From Ramazzottius varieornatus (lineage: Eukaryota > Tardigrada > Eutardigrada > Parachela > Ramazzottiidae), in contig BDGG01000002.1 of assembly GCA_001949185.1 (NCBI GenBank), forward strand, positions 1,447,145-1,511,144: a DNA stretch of 64,000 bases. Direction: 5' to 3'. The notes below the pieces were generated by a model. It searched no databases. It saw nothing but the letters and a program-made list of their open reading frames with translations, and was not told the DNA's origin. A program made the position numbers and the translations under genes. Numbering within the stretch: position 1 is the stretch's first letter; each line of letters opens with the position of its first letter. Shown here piece after piece: positions 22,801-32,793 of this stretch.

Positions 22801-23333
22801 GAGCTTCCGTGCGGTTTGCCAAGCGCCGTGAAAGTCCTGGCTGACGACAGAGAAGAGTTTGATAAGGCCGAGATGCCATTTCGATGTGGGGTTCTTCCAG
22901 GTGGACTGAATGACCAATTTCCGACCAGAAATTCCCTTCAGACATCCTTCGCTATCTAGCTCAGCCGTCGTAGATGTATCGATGTCCCCAGCGCCCGAGG
23001 CATCATGAATGTCCACAATCTTGGGTAGACCGGTGCTTGTGACCTAAGAAAACGAAGTGGAAAAAACAGCTAAGCACATAAATTGACATTTTAACGCAGA
23101 AATTAATCCACACCTGTAGACCTTCGGCGCCAGGATCGACTCCGCTATCAAAGATGGCCATTTTGATTCCTGAAATACGTGCAGACTGACAATCGACACA
23201 GTTCGTGACGGGAAAAAACAGTAAAGCTGATCTTACCCCGTCCATCATAATCGGGATATTTTCGCAGAAAATCAAAGGCGCCTGTTTCACGCTTGGGTAT
23301 CAGACCTTCGAAGGGATATAACCCGGCCTCCAT
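16865..23333 (-). CDS. TPP2: Tripeptidyl-peptidase 2 (subtilisin-like serine exopeptidase)
   Basis: TPP2 is a giant cytosolic peptidase that removes tripeptides from proteasome products. The start at 23333 ([19 protein letters not shown]) aligns with the family N-terminus. Exons 1-3 (23333-23237, 23169-23114, from 23043) join in phase. All four catalytic elements are present: Asp in [14 protein letters not shown] (about residue 40), His in [12 protein letters not shown] (about 22060), oxyanion Asn in [16 protein letters not shown] (about 21800), Ser in [15 protein letters not shown] (about 21070). Downstream exons carry the beta-sandwich and helical C-terminal regions ([20 protein letters not shown] near 19540; [10 protein letters not shown] near 17570), and the last exon ends [14 protein letters not shown] at 16865, matching the family C-terminus in position. 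About a dozen or more exons; length fits the roughly 1,250-aa family size. Introns carry many of the short foldback repeats described separately. Intact as far as can be seen. Confidence 0.93.
17320..17520. repeat. Foldback MITE, family A, in TPP2 intron
   Basis: Contains CCAAGCGGCGCATG, GCGCACCACTTGAAC, GGTGGCGCACTG and GTGCGTCACTTTAG in inverted arrangement, with flanking AGAACGATCTCGCCGAGTTT and AATGATCTTGGCGACT. Looks like two tandem or nested copies. Confidence 0.6.
18332..18380. repeat. Small hairpin repeat, family B, in TPP2 intron
   Basis: ACCTGCATAC ... GTATGCAGGT, perfect 10-bp arms with a 29-bp loop. Confidence 0.75.
19121..19172. repeat. Small hairpin repeat, family B, in TPP2 intron
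   Basis: TACCTGCATAC ... GTATGCAGGTA, arms of 11 bp separated by about 30 bp; same core as at 18332-18380. Confidence 0.75.
19785..19895. repeat. Foldback MITE, family A, in TPP2 intron
   Basis: Contains CAAGATCGTTTTCTCAAGTG then GCGCACGCTTTC, with a decayed right arm GAGCGTCCACTACTTGG. Confidence 0.55.
20591..20642. repeat. Small hairpin repeat, family B, in TPP2 intron
   Basis: TCCTGCATAC ... GTATGCAAGTA, one mismatch in the right arm. A further compact palindrome CCTGTATGCAGG lies at about 20709-20720, and a half-site TACCTGCGTACA near 20047. Confidence 0.65.
21345..21405. repeat. Foldback MITE, family A (short copy), in TPP2 intron
   Basis: CAAGTGGCGCAAACTCTCAG and a decayed right arm CGCTCCACTTCAAATG. 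Confidence 0.45.
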
Positions 23334-23995
23334 GCTCTAGGATTTCACGATATTTTTCACAACAGACCGTCAGTGATGCTTTTCGATCTCCGCGATGGCA
23401 GTATGTCAACGACGGACGATGAGAGAGGATTCAGAGGAAGGCTGGAAACGGCAAAAAAATGATTTCTTGAAAAATTCGAAATTAGAATTCAGATTTCAGA
23501 AGGCAAGACTCGGTCCTGGCAAGTGGAGAGTGGAGACTAAGCTTAGCCAGATCAGAGTGCCTCACACTTCGCAAACTCGCGTTTGGAGATGGACGTCAAG
23601 TGTACACTGTACAGCACGATCCAATCAATCATGGGGATATGCCCGTCTCCACTCTCCAGTCCAGTCTCCACTTGCAATACCAGGTTCAATACTTCTTTTA
23701 TCCGTCCTGGAACCGGAAGAGACGCTTCACAAAGAGTCATCTGACGCATCGCAGAGAACGTAAGAAAATTGGAAGAAGAAGGTAGCTGGATGTTAATTAT
23801 CGATTGCACTTTGGAGTTTGGACCAGTGAGTCAGTGACACTTCCATGCCTGCCTAACTCAACCAGTGGAACGCCGCGGGGCAACCCGGGTATTCTGTTGA
23901 GATGAGTTGCACTTTCAGCCTTTCTAATGCTCTGATCCGTTCTCATCGGTCCCTACTCAAACTCTTTACCACTGAGGAACATCAAATTGCAGGTG

Positions 23996-25292
23996 ATGCT
24001 GGCCGCAACAACGCAAGAAAGCACCACCATGCCGTCGGGAGCGACGCTATCGTTGGAGATCGGCGCAGCCCTGGTCGTGGCGGTTGGGGTCGTCTACTTC
24101 GTCACCCGATTTCTTCGTACGCCTCGTTCGGTAGTCAGTGCGCCTGGTAAGCCTGTCCTCACTTTGACGGATCCAGACGCCAAGGTTGCCTTCCCGTTGA
24201 TCAAGAGTACGCAGATTAGTCACGATACACGCATCTTTCGTTTCGCGCTCCCTTCCAGCGAGCATGTCTTGGGCCTTCCTATCGGACAGCATATTTACCT
24301 GTCGGCCAGCGTAGACGGCAAGATGGTCGTCCGACCGTACACTCCAATCTCCAGCGACGACGACAAAGGTACGGCTGAAATCTGGCGTGATACACTGCTA
24401 GGAAGGAACGGTTTGCAACAAATTTAGTGTCAGATGTTCAATCAACAGACAATCACCTGGTTTGCCGTTTCCGGCCGGTGGCGTCACGGATTCTGTTTCT
24501 ATCTCTTGTTGCGTGCTTTAGGTTGTATGACGTCATCGCACTTTGTTTGGTTGGCGTTGATTGCTCTGTTGATAGGCCATGTGGATCTGCTGGTCAAAGT
24601 CTACTTTGCCAACACTCATCCCAAGTATCCGGAGGGTGGCAAGATGTCCCAGTACCTGGAAAAGATGAACGTGGGACAGAGTATTGATTTTCGCGGACCA
24701 AATGGCTTGCTGGTGTATCAAGGCAGAGGCAAGTTCGCCATCAAACCTGACAAGAAAAGTCCTCCGAGAATCAAAGCTGTGAAATCAGTCGGTAAGAATT
24801 CTTTCTGAAAATCCGTCTGAACTGCGTACTAAAGGGCTCTGTTCAATTTTAGGAATGATTGCTGGAGGCACTGGTATAACGCCAATGGTACGAAGACGAT
24901 TAAACTGGATAATGGAATTTTTGAGGTAGTTATTGAATATTTTTCAGATGCAAATTATTCGCCACGTTTTCAAAGATCCGGAAGACGACACTAAGCTTCA
25001 CCTTCTGTTCGCCAACCAGACCGAAGACGACATCCTTTTAAGGAAAGAGTTAGAAGCCTTGGCGGATGAGCATCCTGACCAGCTGAAGGTTTGGTTTACA
25101 GTGGACCGGAAGCCACCGAACTGGCGCTACAGTGAGGGCTTCGTCAACGAGGAAATGCTCCGCGAGCACCTACCTACACCTGGTCCAGATGTCCTGATAT
25201 TGATGTGTGGACCCCCGCCTATGATCCAGTTCGCATGTAATCCAAACTTGGATAAAGTGGGCTTCTCGCAGCAAGAACGCTTCGCGTTTTGA
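23996..25292 (+). CDS. CYB5R3: NADH-cytochrome b5 reductase
   Basis: FAD enzyme that transfers electrons from NADH to cytochrome b5 on the ER/outer mitochondrial membrane. Four exons join exactly in frame: 23996-24368, 24576-24791, 24853-24887, 24948-25292, giving 322 aa, slightly longer than the ~301-aa animal enzymes. An N-terminal membrane anchor ([20 protein letters not shown]) precedes the FAD-binding barrel with the flavin motif [18 protein letters not shown] and [14 protein letters not shown], then [18 protein letters not shown]. The NADH-binding half has [25 protein letters not shown] and [17 protein letters not shown], ending FAF at the usual C-terminal position. The ATG at 23996 is chosen as the first in-frame ATG; one at 24029 or nearby is possible because the upstream TTGCAG/GTG could be a splice acceptor. 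An AATAAA is present near 25478. CYB5R3 is the closest paralogue name; other CYB5R subtypes are possible. Confidence 0.92.
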
Positions 25293-25623
25293 AAGTACTT
25301 AACTGCGAGTGAGGATGATTGATGGAATGAACACCAAGTGCCGCTTTCTTCGTAGAGGACTTTTCAGGTTTATTCGATTTTATCCATTTTATTTTCTTGC
25401 GCTTTCCCCATCTGTTTTGTGCGCTCAAAGAAGAAGCATCGTACAAGGGAATATTCGTAAAAATATGAGGCAGAGAAAATAAATCATCCAAAAGTGAGAA
25501 GTTCATTGAAACTTCGAACAAAAGCGATGCTGATTTGAAACAGCCATTCCTCTTGATAAAGCATGCGAATTTATGATAGGTAAGGTAACGAGCAGGAGAA
25601 GCCTTTCCGAACTGAAAACCGAA

Positions 25624-27743
25624 TTAGTCAGAGGCAGCTGGAATTGACTGGGCAACTGAGGTAGCTTCTTCCGCTTCGTACAGGACGTCGCTCATCCTCT
25701 TCATGGCTCGTCGTTGGTCCGTCCATGGGAGTCTTTTCAGCTTGGCAAGCCATACTCGTACTACGAAAAGAGCAAACAGTGATGAACATGCGCAAGGAAC
25801 CGACCAACGTTTGGAAATTCGGCGAAAACCACCTTGTAGGTCTGATTCGTCCTCCATGATCGGTGGTGAAACCGGCGAATGTTTTGAAAGGCTGGGGTAA
25901 CTCTGAGAGTGACAGGAGGTCGACTTATGCTTGGCTGAGCTGTTCTTGGGCGTGGACCCGTGAGAGTAGTGGCTGAGGGTAGAAGATTCTGATTCGGGAA
26001 GTCCAAAAACTGGAACGGCTGAAAAGTCAACTTCCTCCTCTGCTTCCTGCTCTTCGTCGTCCTCATCTTCCGTATCTTCGTCCTTCTGTTTCCTCATTCT
26101 GCGAACCCAAGAAGGTACGTAGACTTCAGGCGCAAAGACTACTGAAGATAGAAACTTACATTTGGGGTGAATAGTAAGGGTGTAAGAACGCCATGTGCTT
26201 CCGTCCCCACCATGCCTTCTTCTTCCTTCCTTCTCTCTGCTCTTGAGCATCTCGTCGGAAGTTTCTCCGGACTTTGTCCCACTGTTTCTTGCAGAATGTT
26301 GCCTGGCTCTTCAGATCTGGAAAAAGGACGGAACGAATCAGCGACACATACAGGGAAGAGCGAAGAACGGGAAGTAAATATACTTCGGAAGAGTGACGCA
26401 TGACGACATATCTATTATCGTTTATGACAGCAATAGATAGATAGATTTATTGATCCTCGACAATCTAGTCGACGGCTTCCTCGATCGTCAGAGGATAACA
26501 AAACACAAAAATACAGTACTAACAGCTTTGGCAAGTGGAAGCGATCAAGACTCACTTCAGAGATTGACACATAGAGATTACAATCCGAGATCAGGCACCA
26601 GAAAGGAAGTAGAAAATTCGCACAACCATAGCAGGGAGAGCTAACTACCAAACAAGGAATGAGGGAGCGTTCTTTCCGCCTTCGTCCAGGTTCTCACCCG
26701 TCCATTTCCATGTCCGACTGGCTCCGTCGTTTCCAGTTTGATGCTCGAGCTGGTCCATGTGTGTGGTTGGGTTTTTGCTGTCCGTCGCGAGGGTCTTCTT
26801 CGCCGACTTGGGCTCGCCCTCCGAACCTGGTAGTACCGACGGGATGGTGATCCGCCTGGCTCGGCGGGTCCAGGTTCTGGTGGCTTTTCGGGGGCCACCC
26901 TTCTCCGCAGTTCCGGGGGGCAGTATCCCCGTTGTCCGTCACTATCCCGTCCACTGCCACGTCCACTGCCACGTCCACCGCTCCGTCCAGCGCCATGGCC
27001 GCCCCCACGACCACCACCGCGTCCGTCAGAGCGGCCATAAGCACCGCCACGCCCACCGTAGCCCCGACCTCGGTTTCTGTTTGAGTTACAGTGTTGAGGC
27101 GGTTGATTGCGGAGGCGACGGTGATCGAAGGGCTTGCGCGGTGGGCCGATCTACTCCAAGTTGATCTTCACATCCGATCGACCCGTACCGACGGGGCTGT
27201 TGGCTATCGCTGATGCATGGTAGGAGCTGGCTTGAGAGACGCGAAGGCTGGACGACTGGATGGCCGGAGCGCCAGGGCTGATGGATGGAACAGCTGGTTG
27301 GGTCGCTGCAGTGGCTAGTTGGTTCGCTGTCATCCCCTGTAGGATCAGCCACTCATCGGCCGTGAATCTCGGTTGAGCGAGAGTTCCCAGCAGAGGCGTA
27401 CCCGCTGAGGGACCGAGGGAAAAGCCAAGCGAGAAACCCATAGGAAACCCATAGGCAACGACATGACATGATACACCAATGTCACATTCGCGCATGACGT
27501 CATCTCTCATGATCTTTTGTGAGCTAATATGTGTTGTCGTGCAAGATCAAACCGCGCTACCCTGTGAAGCAACGCACCTGTAAAGTTATCGGCGAAGTAT
27601 TCATCGGCGAAGTATTCATAGAGTATGGGAAAGTCGCGCACTGTCTGAACAAGGGCCAGCTTAAAATCTGCTTCGCTTGACGTGAGCTCCTTCCGGTCCT
27701 TGTTCTCCGCAGCACTGGATGGAGCCATCTCTTGGTCAGACAT
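25624..27743 (-). CDS. MADF-BESS domain protein (putative transcription regulator)
   Basis: Three exons join in frame: 27743-27578, 26316-26160, 26098-25624, giving 265 aa. Residues about 20-90 form a MADF (Myb/SANT-like in Adf-1) domain split by the first intron: FKLALVQTVRDFPILYEYF, then FCKKQWDKVRRNFRRD and WWGRKHMAFLHPYYSP, with the W ... VR ... F and MxFL positions typical of the family. A very acidic stretch (EDTEDEDDEEQEAEEE) follows, then a Ser-rich linker, and a C-terminal BESS-like motif (WLAKLKRLPWTDQRRAMKRM, SDVLYEAEE) used for protein-protein contacts. The second intron is only about 61 bp. MADF-BESS proteins are DNA-binding regulators common in arthropods; the target here is unknown. 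The acidic linker is longer than I would expect for a minimal family member. Confidence 0.75.
26641..27510 (-). pseudogene. RGG/RG-rich coding relic nested in the MADF-BESS intron
   Basis: One minus-strand frame reads a Ser/Ala/Pro-rich stretch ending GTGRSDVKINLE, then an in-frame TAG (about 27151), then continues GPPRKPFDHRRLRNQ, an RGG box (NRGRGYGGRGGAYGRSDGRG, GGGRGGGHGAGRSG and more, about 26930-27060), then SRRYYQVRRASPSRRRRPSR, and stops at 26641. RGG boxes bind RNA and are found in LSM14/FMR/CAPRIN-like proteins, but I cannot assign a family. The region sits wholly inside intron 1 of the MADF-BESS gene on the same strand. It may be a retrocopy, a nested gene with unrecognised introns, or alternative exons. 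The TAG between the two halves is why it is listed as a relic. Confidence 0.45.
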
Positions 27744-28142
27744 CTGTACTTGATCGGTGAACAACAACAGCAAGACCACAAACGGGAACGACCTACGTCC
27801 ACCGGAAGTTGGCGAATGAAAGACAAATCTCCGAAATTACCACGATGAACGACACAGTACGGCTTGCCATCGGTGGGTGAGAAGAGGAAGGACTTCTAAC
27901 GGCCATTGGGGTCCTCAAACAAGAATTTCAGACAGATTTGAGAATTTGTCTTTTTGAATTTTTCGAAATTTTCCTTTTGGTCATTCCGAAAAGTTTGCTC
28001 TGTTCATGGCACTCTGGATGGACATCGGCCAGCATCGCACCGGTTCACGTCTGGAAACTGCGCGGTACCATGATGTCAGTGCTATGTCAGATGACAATGG
28101 ATAACCTTGACTTTCTATTGTTCTGATCATTTTATTACGACC

Positions 28143-28160
28143 ACTCTCTCTCTCTCTCTC
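28143..28160. repeat. (CT)n microsatellite
   Basis: CTCTCTCTCTCTCTCTC tract about 120 bp upstream of the catalase ATG; a pyrimidine tract in this position could also belong to a 5' UTR intron or promoter. Confidence 0.7.
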
Positions 28161-28276
28161 GTCCAGTGATACTTAAAATTTGTGCCGCAGGCTACAAGCA
28201 CATCTCTTCACATGATCTGGCTCCGCATTTACTTGGCCGTACGTTTTCTTGGTTTTTCCGTAGGCACTGATCCATC

Positions 28277-31200
28277 ATGGCGACTTCCTGGATCTTCCTT
28301 TCCTGCCTCTACGCCATTTTGACCGTCAGCCATGGTGAGATGTTCATCGATACCGGCCATAAAGAACAAGCCAGCTCTCCTTCCTGCTCCGTGTCGGACG
28401 TGGATGGACTGTGTGACAATGCCAAGGTAGCCAGCTTGGAAGGCTTTCGGGAACGCAAATCGGAACAAGACATTATGACTACCAATCAAGGGATCAAGGT
28501 GGTCGATGATGACAACTCCGAGAAAGCCGGAGAACGGGGACCCACTCTAATGGAAGACTTCATCTTCGTAAGTCCAGCACTTTATATTCAATATCAGGAA
28601 CGTGCATACCCAATACCGTTCAGTGACTTCGTGATGTTGTATGCAGTTTCTTGTGAAAATCGTCCATTTCCAAACTTAAAGTTGTCAGCGTGTGGTGTTT
28701 TGCGTTATTTGATGGAAAATGCTTTAGTCCTTTTATAGAGGGAGAAAATGACGCATTTCGACCACGAAAGGATTCCGGAAAGAGTCGTCCACGCGCGCGG
28801 GTCCGCTGCACATGGATACTTCCAAGTGTACAAGTCGCTGGCCAACATCACTAAAGCCAACCTCTTCCAAGATCCGACGAAGAAGACCCCGGTCTTTGTG
28901 AGGTTTTCCACAGCTCAAGGCTTCCGCGGGAGTGCCGATACCGTCCGGGACGTGCGGGGCTTTGCCGTAAAACTGTACACTGACGAAGGGGTTTTCGACA
29001 TTGTGGGCAACAACATGCCGGTCTTCTTCATTCAAGATAGCCACAAGTTTCCTGACATTGTCCACGCACTCAAGGTAACCGAAATTAAAATGTGGTTTAA
29101 ATTATACGAAGATTTGCTCAGAAATGTTTCGCAAATATCTGTGTCAGTCGGGAAGCAGAATCTGTCAAAACTCAGACTACCTGCATACACAGAGCAGAGC
29201 ACTTATCACGATGTGCTTGTATGCAGGTGCCAGAAAGACTGGTTTTATGGCACGGGATGGCCACTCGGTCACGCAAATGCATACATCTTTGTTAGTAATT
29301 CGAGCGTCGCTTATTTGTGCAGCCCGAGCCACACAACGAGATTCCGCAAGCTTCGTCCGCTCACGATACTTTTTGGGACTTTGTCACGCAGCAAACGGAA
29401 ACCCAACACATGGTCATCTGGCTGATGTCGGACCGAGCTCTACCGCGAGCCTACGCCAACATGGAAGGTAATGTAAACGTTCCCTTCGGAACTCTCGGTC
29501 TTCCCTTACTGTTTTTGTGCTTCCTTAGCTCTTTCGAGCTTCACTATCTGTATGCAGTATTTTACCGAATTCATCTTAGGCTTTGGCGTCCATACTTTCC
29601 GGCTAGTTGACGCTAAAGGGATATCGCGGTTCGTGAAATTCCACTGGAAGCCCGTGCTGGGCGGTAAGACAATTTTATTTTCTAGTCAGAAGAAGGATTA
29701 TTTTGCAAGTATGTCTATGAAACGTTGCTTGCAGTTCATTCGTTGGTGTGGGACGAAGTACAGAAGATCGCCGGCAAGCATCCAGATTTCAACCGACAGC
29801 AGGTTCGTGGCGTTGTTGACTTTTACTAGATAAGCAATTTTCATTTTTCGTGTGGTTTTACAGTTGTACGATGACATCGAGAACGGCAAGTATCCCGAAT
29901 GGGAGCTGGGTCTGCAGGTGGTGGAGGAAGCAGACGAGCACAAGTTTGACTTTGACCTCCTCGACTCGACAAAGCTCATTCCGGAAGAACTGGTGCCCGT
30001 CCAGCGTGTGGGCAAGCTGGTCCTCAACCGCAACCCCGACAGCTACTTTGCCGAGGTGGAGCAAGTGGCCTTCCACTCCGCCAACATCGTGCCCGGCATC
30101 GACTTCACCAACGATCCTCTCCTGCAAGGCCGTCTCTTCTCCTACCTGGACACTCAGCTCTCGCGTCTCGGTGGCCCCAACTTCCACGAAATTCCCATCA
30201 ACCAGCCTACATGCCCCTTCAGGAAGAATAACCAACGCGATGGATTCCATCGTCAAACAATCAATGTTGGCCGTACATCGTACAGTAAGTTTCGAAAACG
30301 CCAAACACAACCACTCAACCACAACATGGAGAAATGGCAGCTCATCGAACAAACTCGACCACATTGTTGTACTGTACCAAGTGGCGCAAATCTGCGGTGT
30401 TATTGACTGAATGCGGGCGCCACTTGAAAAGACGATCCAGCAGAGTTGCTTCTTCCAAGCGGTGCAAGTTTTCCGTGCCATTAGCTGGAAGCGTGCGCCA
30501 CGTAAGGAAAAGACGTAGTCGAGTTTGTTTGCCGAATTTCCAAATATAGCAAAATGAAATAAAATACAGCGAGTGGAAATAGGGCGAATAACAGCTCTGG
30601 GAAACTGCAATAAAATGAAAAGGAACGAAAGGAATTTTTTTCCACAGGTGTTAATGGGATCAACAACAACCTACCACAGCCCGCTGCCCGTAACCGAGGT
30701 TTTGTCTCGATACAGGAGCGCGTCGACGGGCACAAGATCAGGAAGCGGAGTCCGTCCTTCGCTGACCATTTCAGCCAAGCGACGCTCTTTTGGAAGTCCA
30801 TGTCCACGCCTGAACAAGACCATATCGTCCAAGCCTACTCGTTCGAACTGAGCAAGGTCGGGCACGTCTTCATTCGTCAGCGACTGGTCGACCAGTTACA
30901 GAATGTCGACGCCACCCTGGCGCTTCGAGTCGCCACCAACCTGGGGCTGAAGCTGAGCGACAAAGCCGACAACGGCTTCCCGAAGACCGACGTCAAACCT
31001 TCACCGGCTTTGAGCCAAGCCTACACTGCAAAAGACAGTCTTCTTACCAGAAAGATCGCTGTACTGTGCGCGGATGGCGTCGATGGACAAGCTATTAGGG
31101 AGTTGAACGACACAACGACCAATGCTGGAGCTTATATGAAGATCGTCTCTTCGCGAATGGGAAGCCTGACCACGGTAAGCAACCCTTTGATCACTCAAAC

Positions 31201-31675
31201 AGTTCCTACCTTGTTCAAGAAAGTCTCGAATTTTTGTACCAAATGTGAACCTTTTTTACGGCTGAATTTTTCCCAACCGGTTTAAATTTGGTTGCAAATG
31301 TGGAACATTCCATAGGCTGATGGAACGGAGATTCCCATTGATGGTACTGTGCTGTCCCTGCCATCGGTGCTCTTCGACGCGGTCGTTGTTGCTGGTGGAG
31401 CGGATAGTATCAAGACCTTGCAGGAATCTGGTGACGCGCTGCATTACGTCCTGGAAGCCTATGTTCACTACAAGCCTTTGGCGGCAGTTGGGGAAGGCGT
31501 GCAGTTCCTGCAACACATTGGTATTCTATCCAAGACCAAGGAGGCTGCCCTGCCATCTGGAGTGTTGACCAGCGCGCAGAACCGCCTCTCAGAGGACTTC
31601 AAGGAACGGTTCTTGTCAGCTATCGCACAGCATCGCTTCTTCGATCGTCAAAGAGTCAGCGCAATACCTGCTTGA
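28277..31675 (+). CDS. Secreted large-subunit (clade II, bacterial-type) catalase with C-terminal GATase1-like domain
   Basis: Decomposes hydrogen peroxide. Eight exons join in frame: 28277-28567, 28739-29074, 29323-29467, 29580-29663, 29735-29802, 29864-30284, 30648-31174, 31316-31675, giving 743 aa, close to E. coli KatE (about 753) and far above the ~525 aa of animal catalases. A signal peptide ([20 protein letters not shown]) opens it. Haem-site residues are intact: catalytic His in [14 protein letters not shown], Asn in [12 protein letters not shown], proximal Tyr in [17 protein letters not shown]. The C-terminal ~150 residues ([55 protein letters not shown]) form the flavodoxin/GATase1-like domain found only in large-subunit catalases. 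Such genes in tardigrades are described as horizontally acquired; the introns show this copy is a resident nuclear gene. AATAAA at 31922. Secretion or storage in an extracellular compartment is inferred from the signal peptide. Confidence 0.95.
29175..29228. repeat. Small hairpin repeat, family B, in catalase intron 2
   Basis: TACCTGCATACACAG ... GTGCTTGTATGCAGGTG; same core as the copies in the TPP2 introns. A half-site CTGTATGCAG lies near 29549 in intron 3. Confidence 0.7.
30335..30535. repeat. Foldback MITE, family A (double copy), in catalase intron 6
   Basis: CCAAGTGGCGCAAATC ... GCGCCACTTGAAAAGACGAT followed by CCAAGCGGTGCAAG ... GTGCGCCACGTAAGGAAAAG, flanked by CAAACTCGACCA and CGAGTTTGTTTGCC. 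Two inverted pairs in tandem. Confidence 0.7.
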
Positions 31676-32793
31676 AGCCGAACGTGCCATTTTTTGTACT
31701 CTGTATAGTTCTTGACTTTTCAACGCTGAACCTTTTCTCAATGGGAAAAATCTCCTTGTTAAGAGGCTTTTTATCGACGTTTTTCTTGAAGAAGATATTC
31801 AACTGTCAAAAAATTTTCAATCTAAAGCTTATTGTGTGCGGATGGGCAGTAAGTAGGCGGGAGATGTTGAACTTGATCGTGCGGAGCTCAAACGCTCATC
31901 CATCACAATTATGGTCAGCACAATAAAAGCCGGCATGTGTCCATTGCAAGAACCGGTTGGCAAACCAGCTGTCACAACTGTCCATGCAGTCTGGCACAAT
32001 TAATATCTTCTTATAGCGACAGTTTGATGGTACAGCGTCAAGTGGTCAGCCTGATTTTGCTCTAGCCGACCGGCCAGCACGTTTCCACTTCCGACCGCCT
32101 AGTCCACCCGTGTACACAGTCCAAGCGCCATAGTGCAAAAGTTCATACTGAACGCTCAACAAACCATCATGAAAATGCAACAGGTTATCACTGGCCAACT
32201 CATAACTCAAGTATACCGAAGAGTGCGCAAGTACTTGGTGGCAGCTGTCACATAACACCGGGTACATTGTACTCTGTACTGTTTGTACAGCATTCGAATC
32301 GGGCCCAAAACCCACTGTATCTTTGCATTAATCCGGCTGATTGCGCGGCCTTATCATCTTATAACTGTAGCTGCACTCTGTTATTTGGCGAGGTGTTCGC
32401 AGTTAGGCAGGATATTGCGTATTACTAACCCGGTGTATAGCTATAGGCCTCTGATCGGTATGCAGTGCCCACCTTCAGGTTAAAGAGCCTAACTGTGTTT
32501 GATAGCTGTTAATCTAGATAATCATTGAGCTGAGTTTCGTGCTGGAAAAGATTCCGATCTAATTGAGCTTTATGCACTCCATTTGCTAGCGCGGCAATGT
32601 AGGTCGCATTTTTTGTCTTATTCAACAGGTTAACCATTTGTTGCACCAAAGCCGATCAAAGCCTATCAACGTTTTGAATGTTCTGAATATTCTTTCCGCC
32701 ATTTGGAACATGTAGAGCCTTACCCAGAAACCACAGAACTCGTATCGCTTTGAAGTTTGAGCGGAATATCGAGGCGGAATATTCACTGGCATT
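31676..32793. other. Intergenic region; catalase 3' UTR and upstream of PDZ gene
   Basis: Holds the AATAAA at 31922 for catalase. No exon recognised in the remainder. Confidence 0.5.

Noticed and set aside
24427-24575. Hydrophobic open frame before cytochrome b5 reductase exon 2
   Set aside because: It lies between a phase-1 donor at 24369 and acceptor ending at 24575 and is intronic.
29858-30610. 250-aa minus-strand open frame over catalase exon 6
   Set aside because: Antisense shadow of a well-supported catalase exon; it also runs across the catalase intron boundary.
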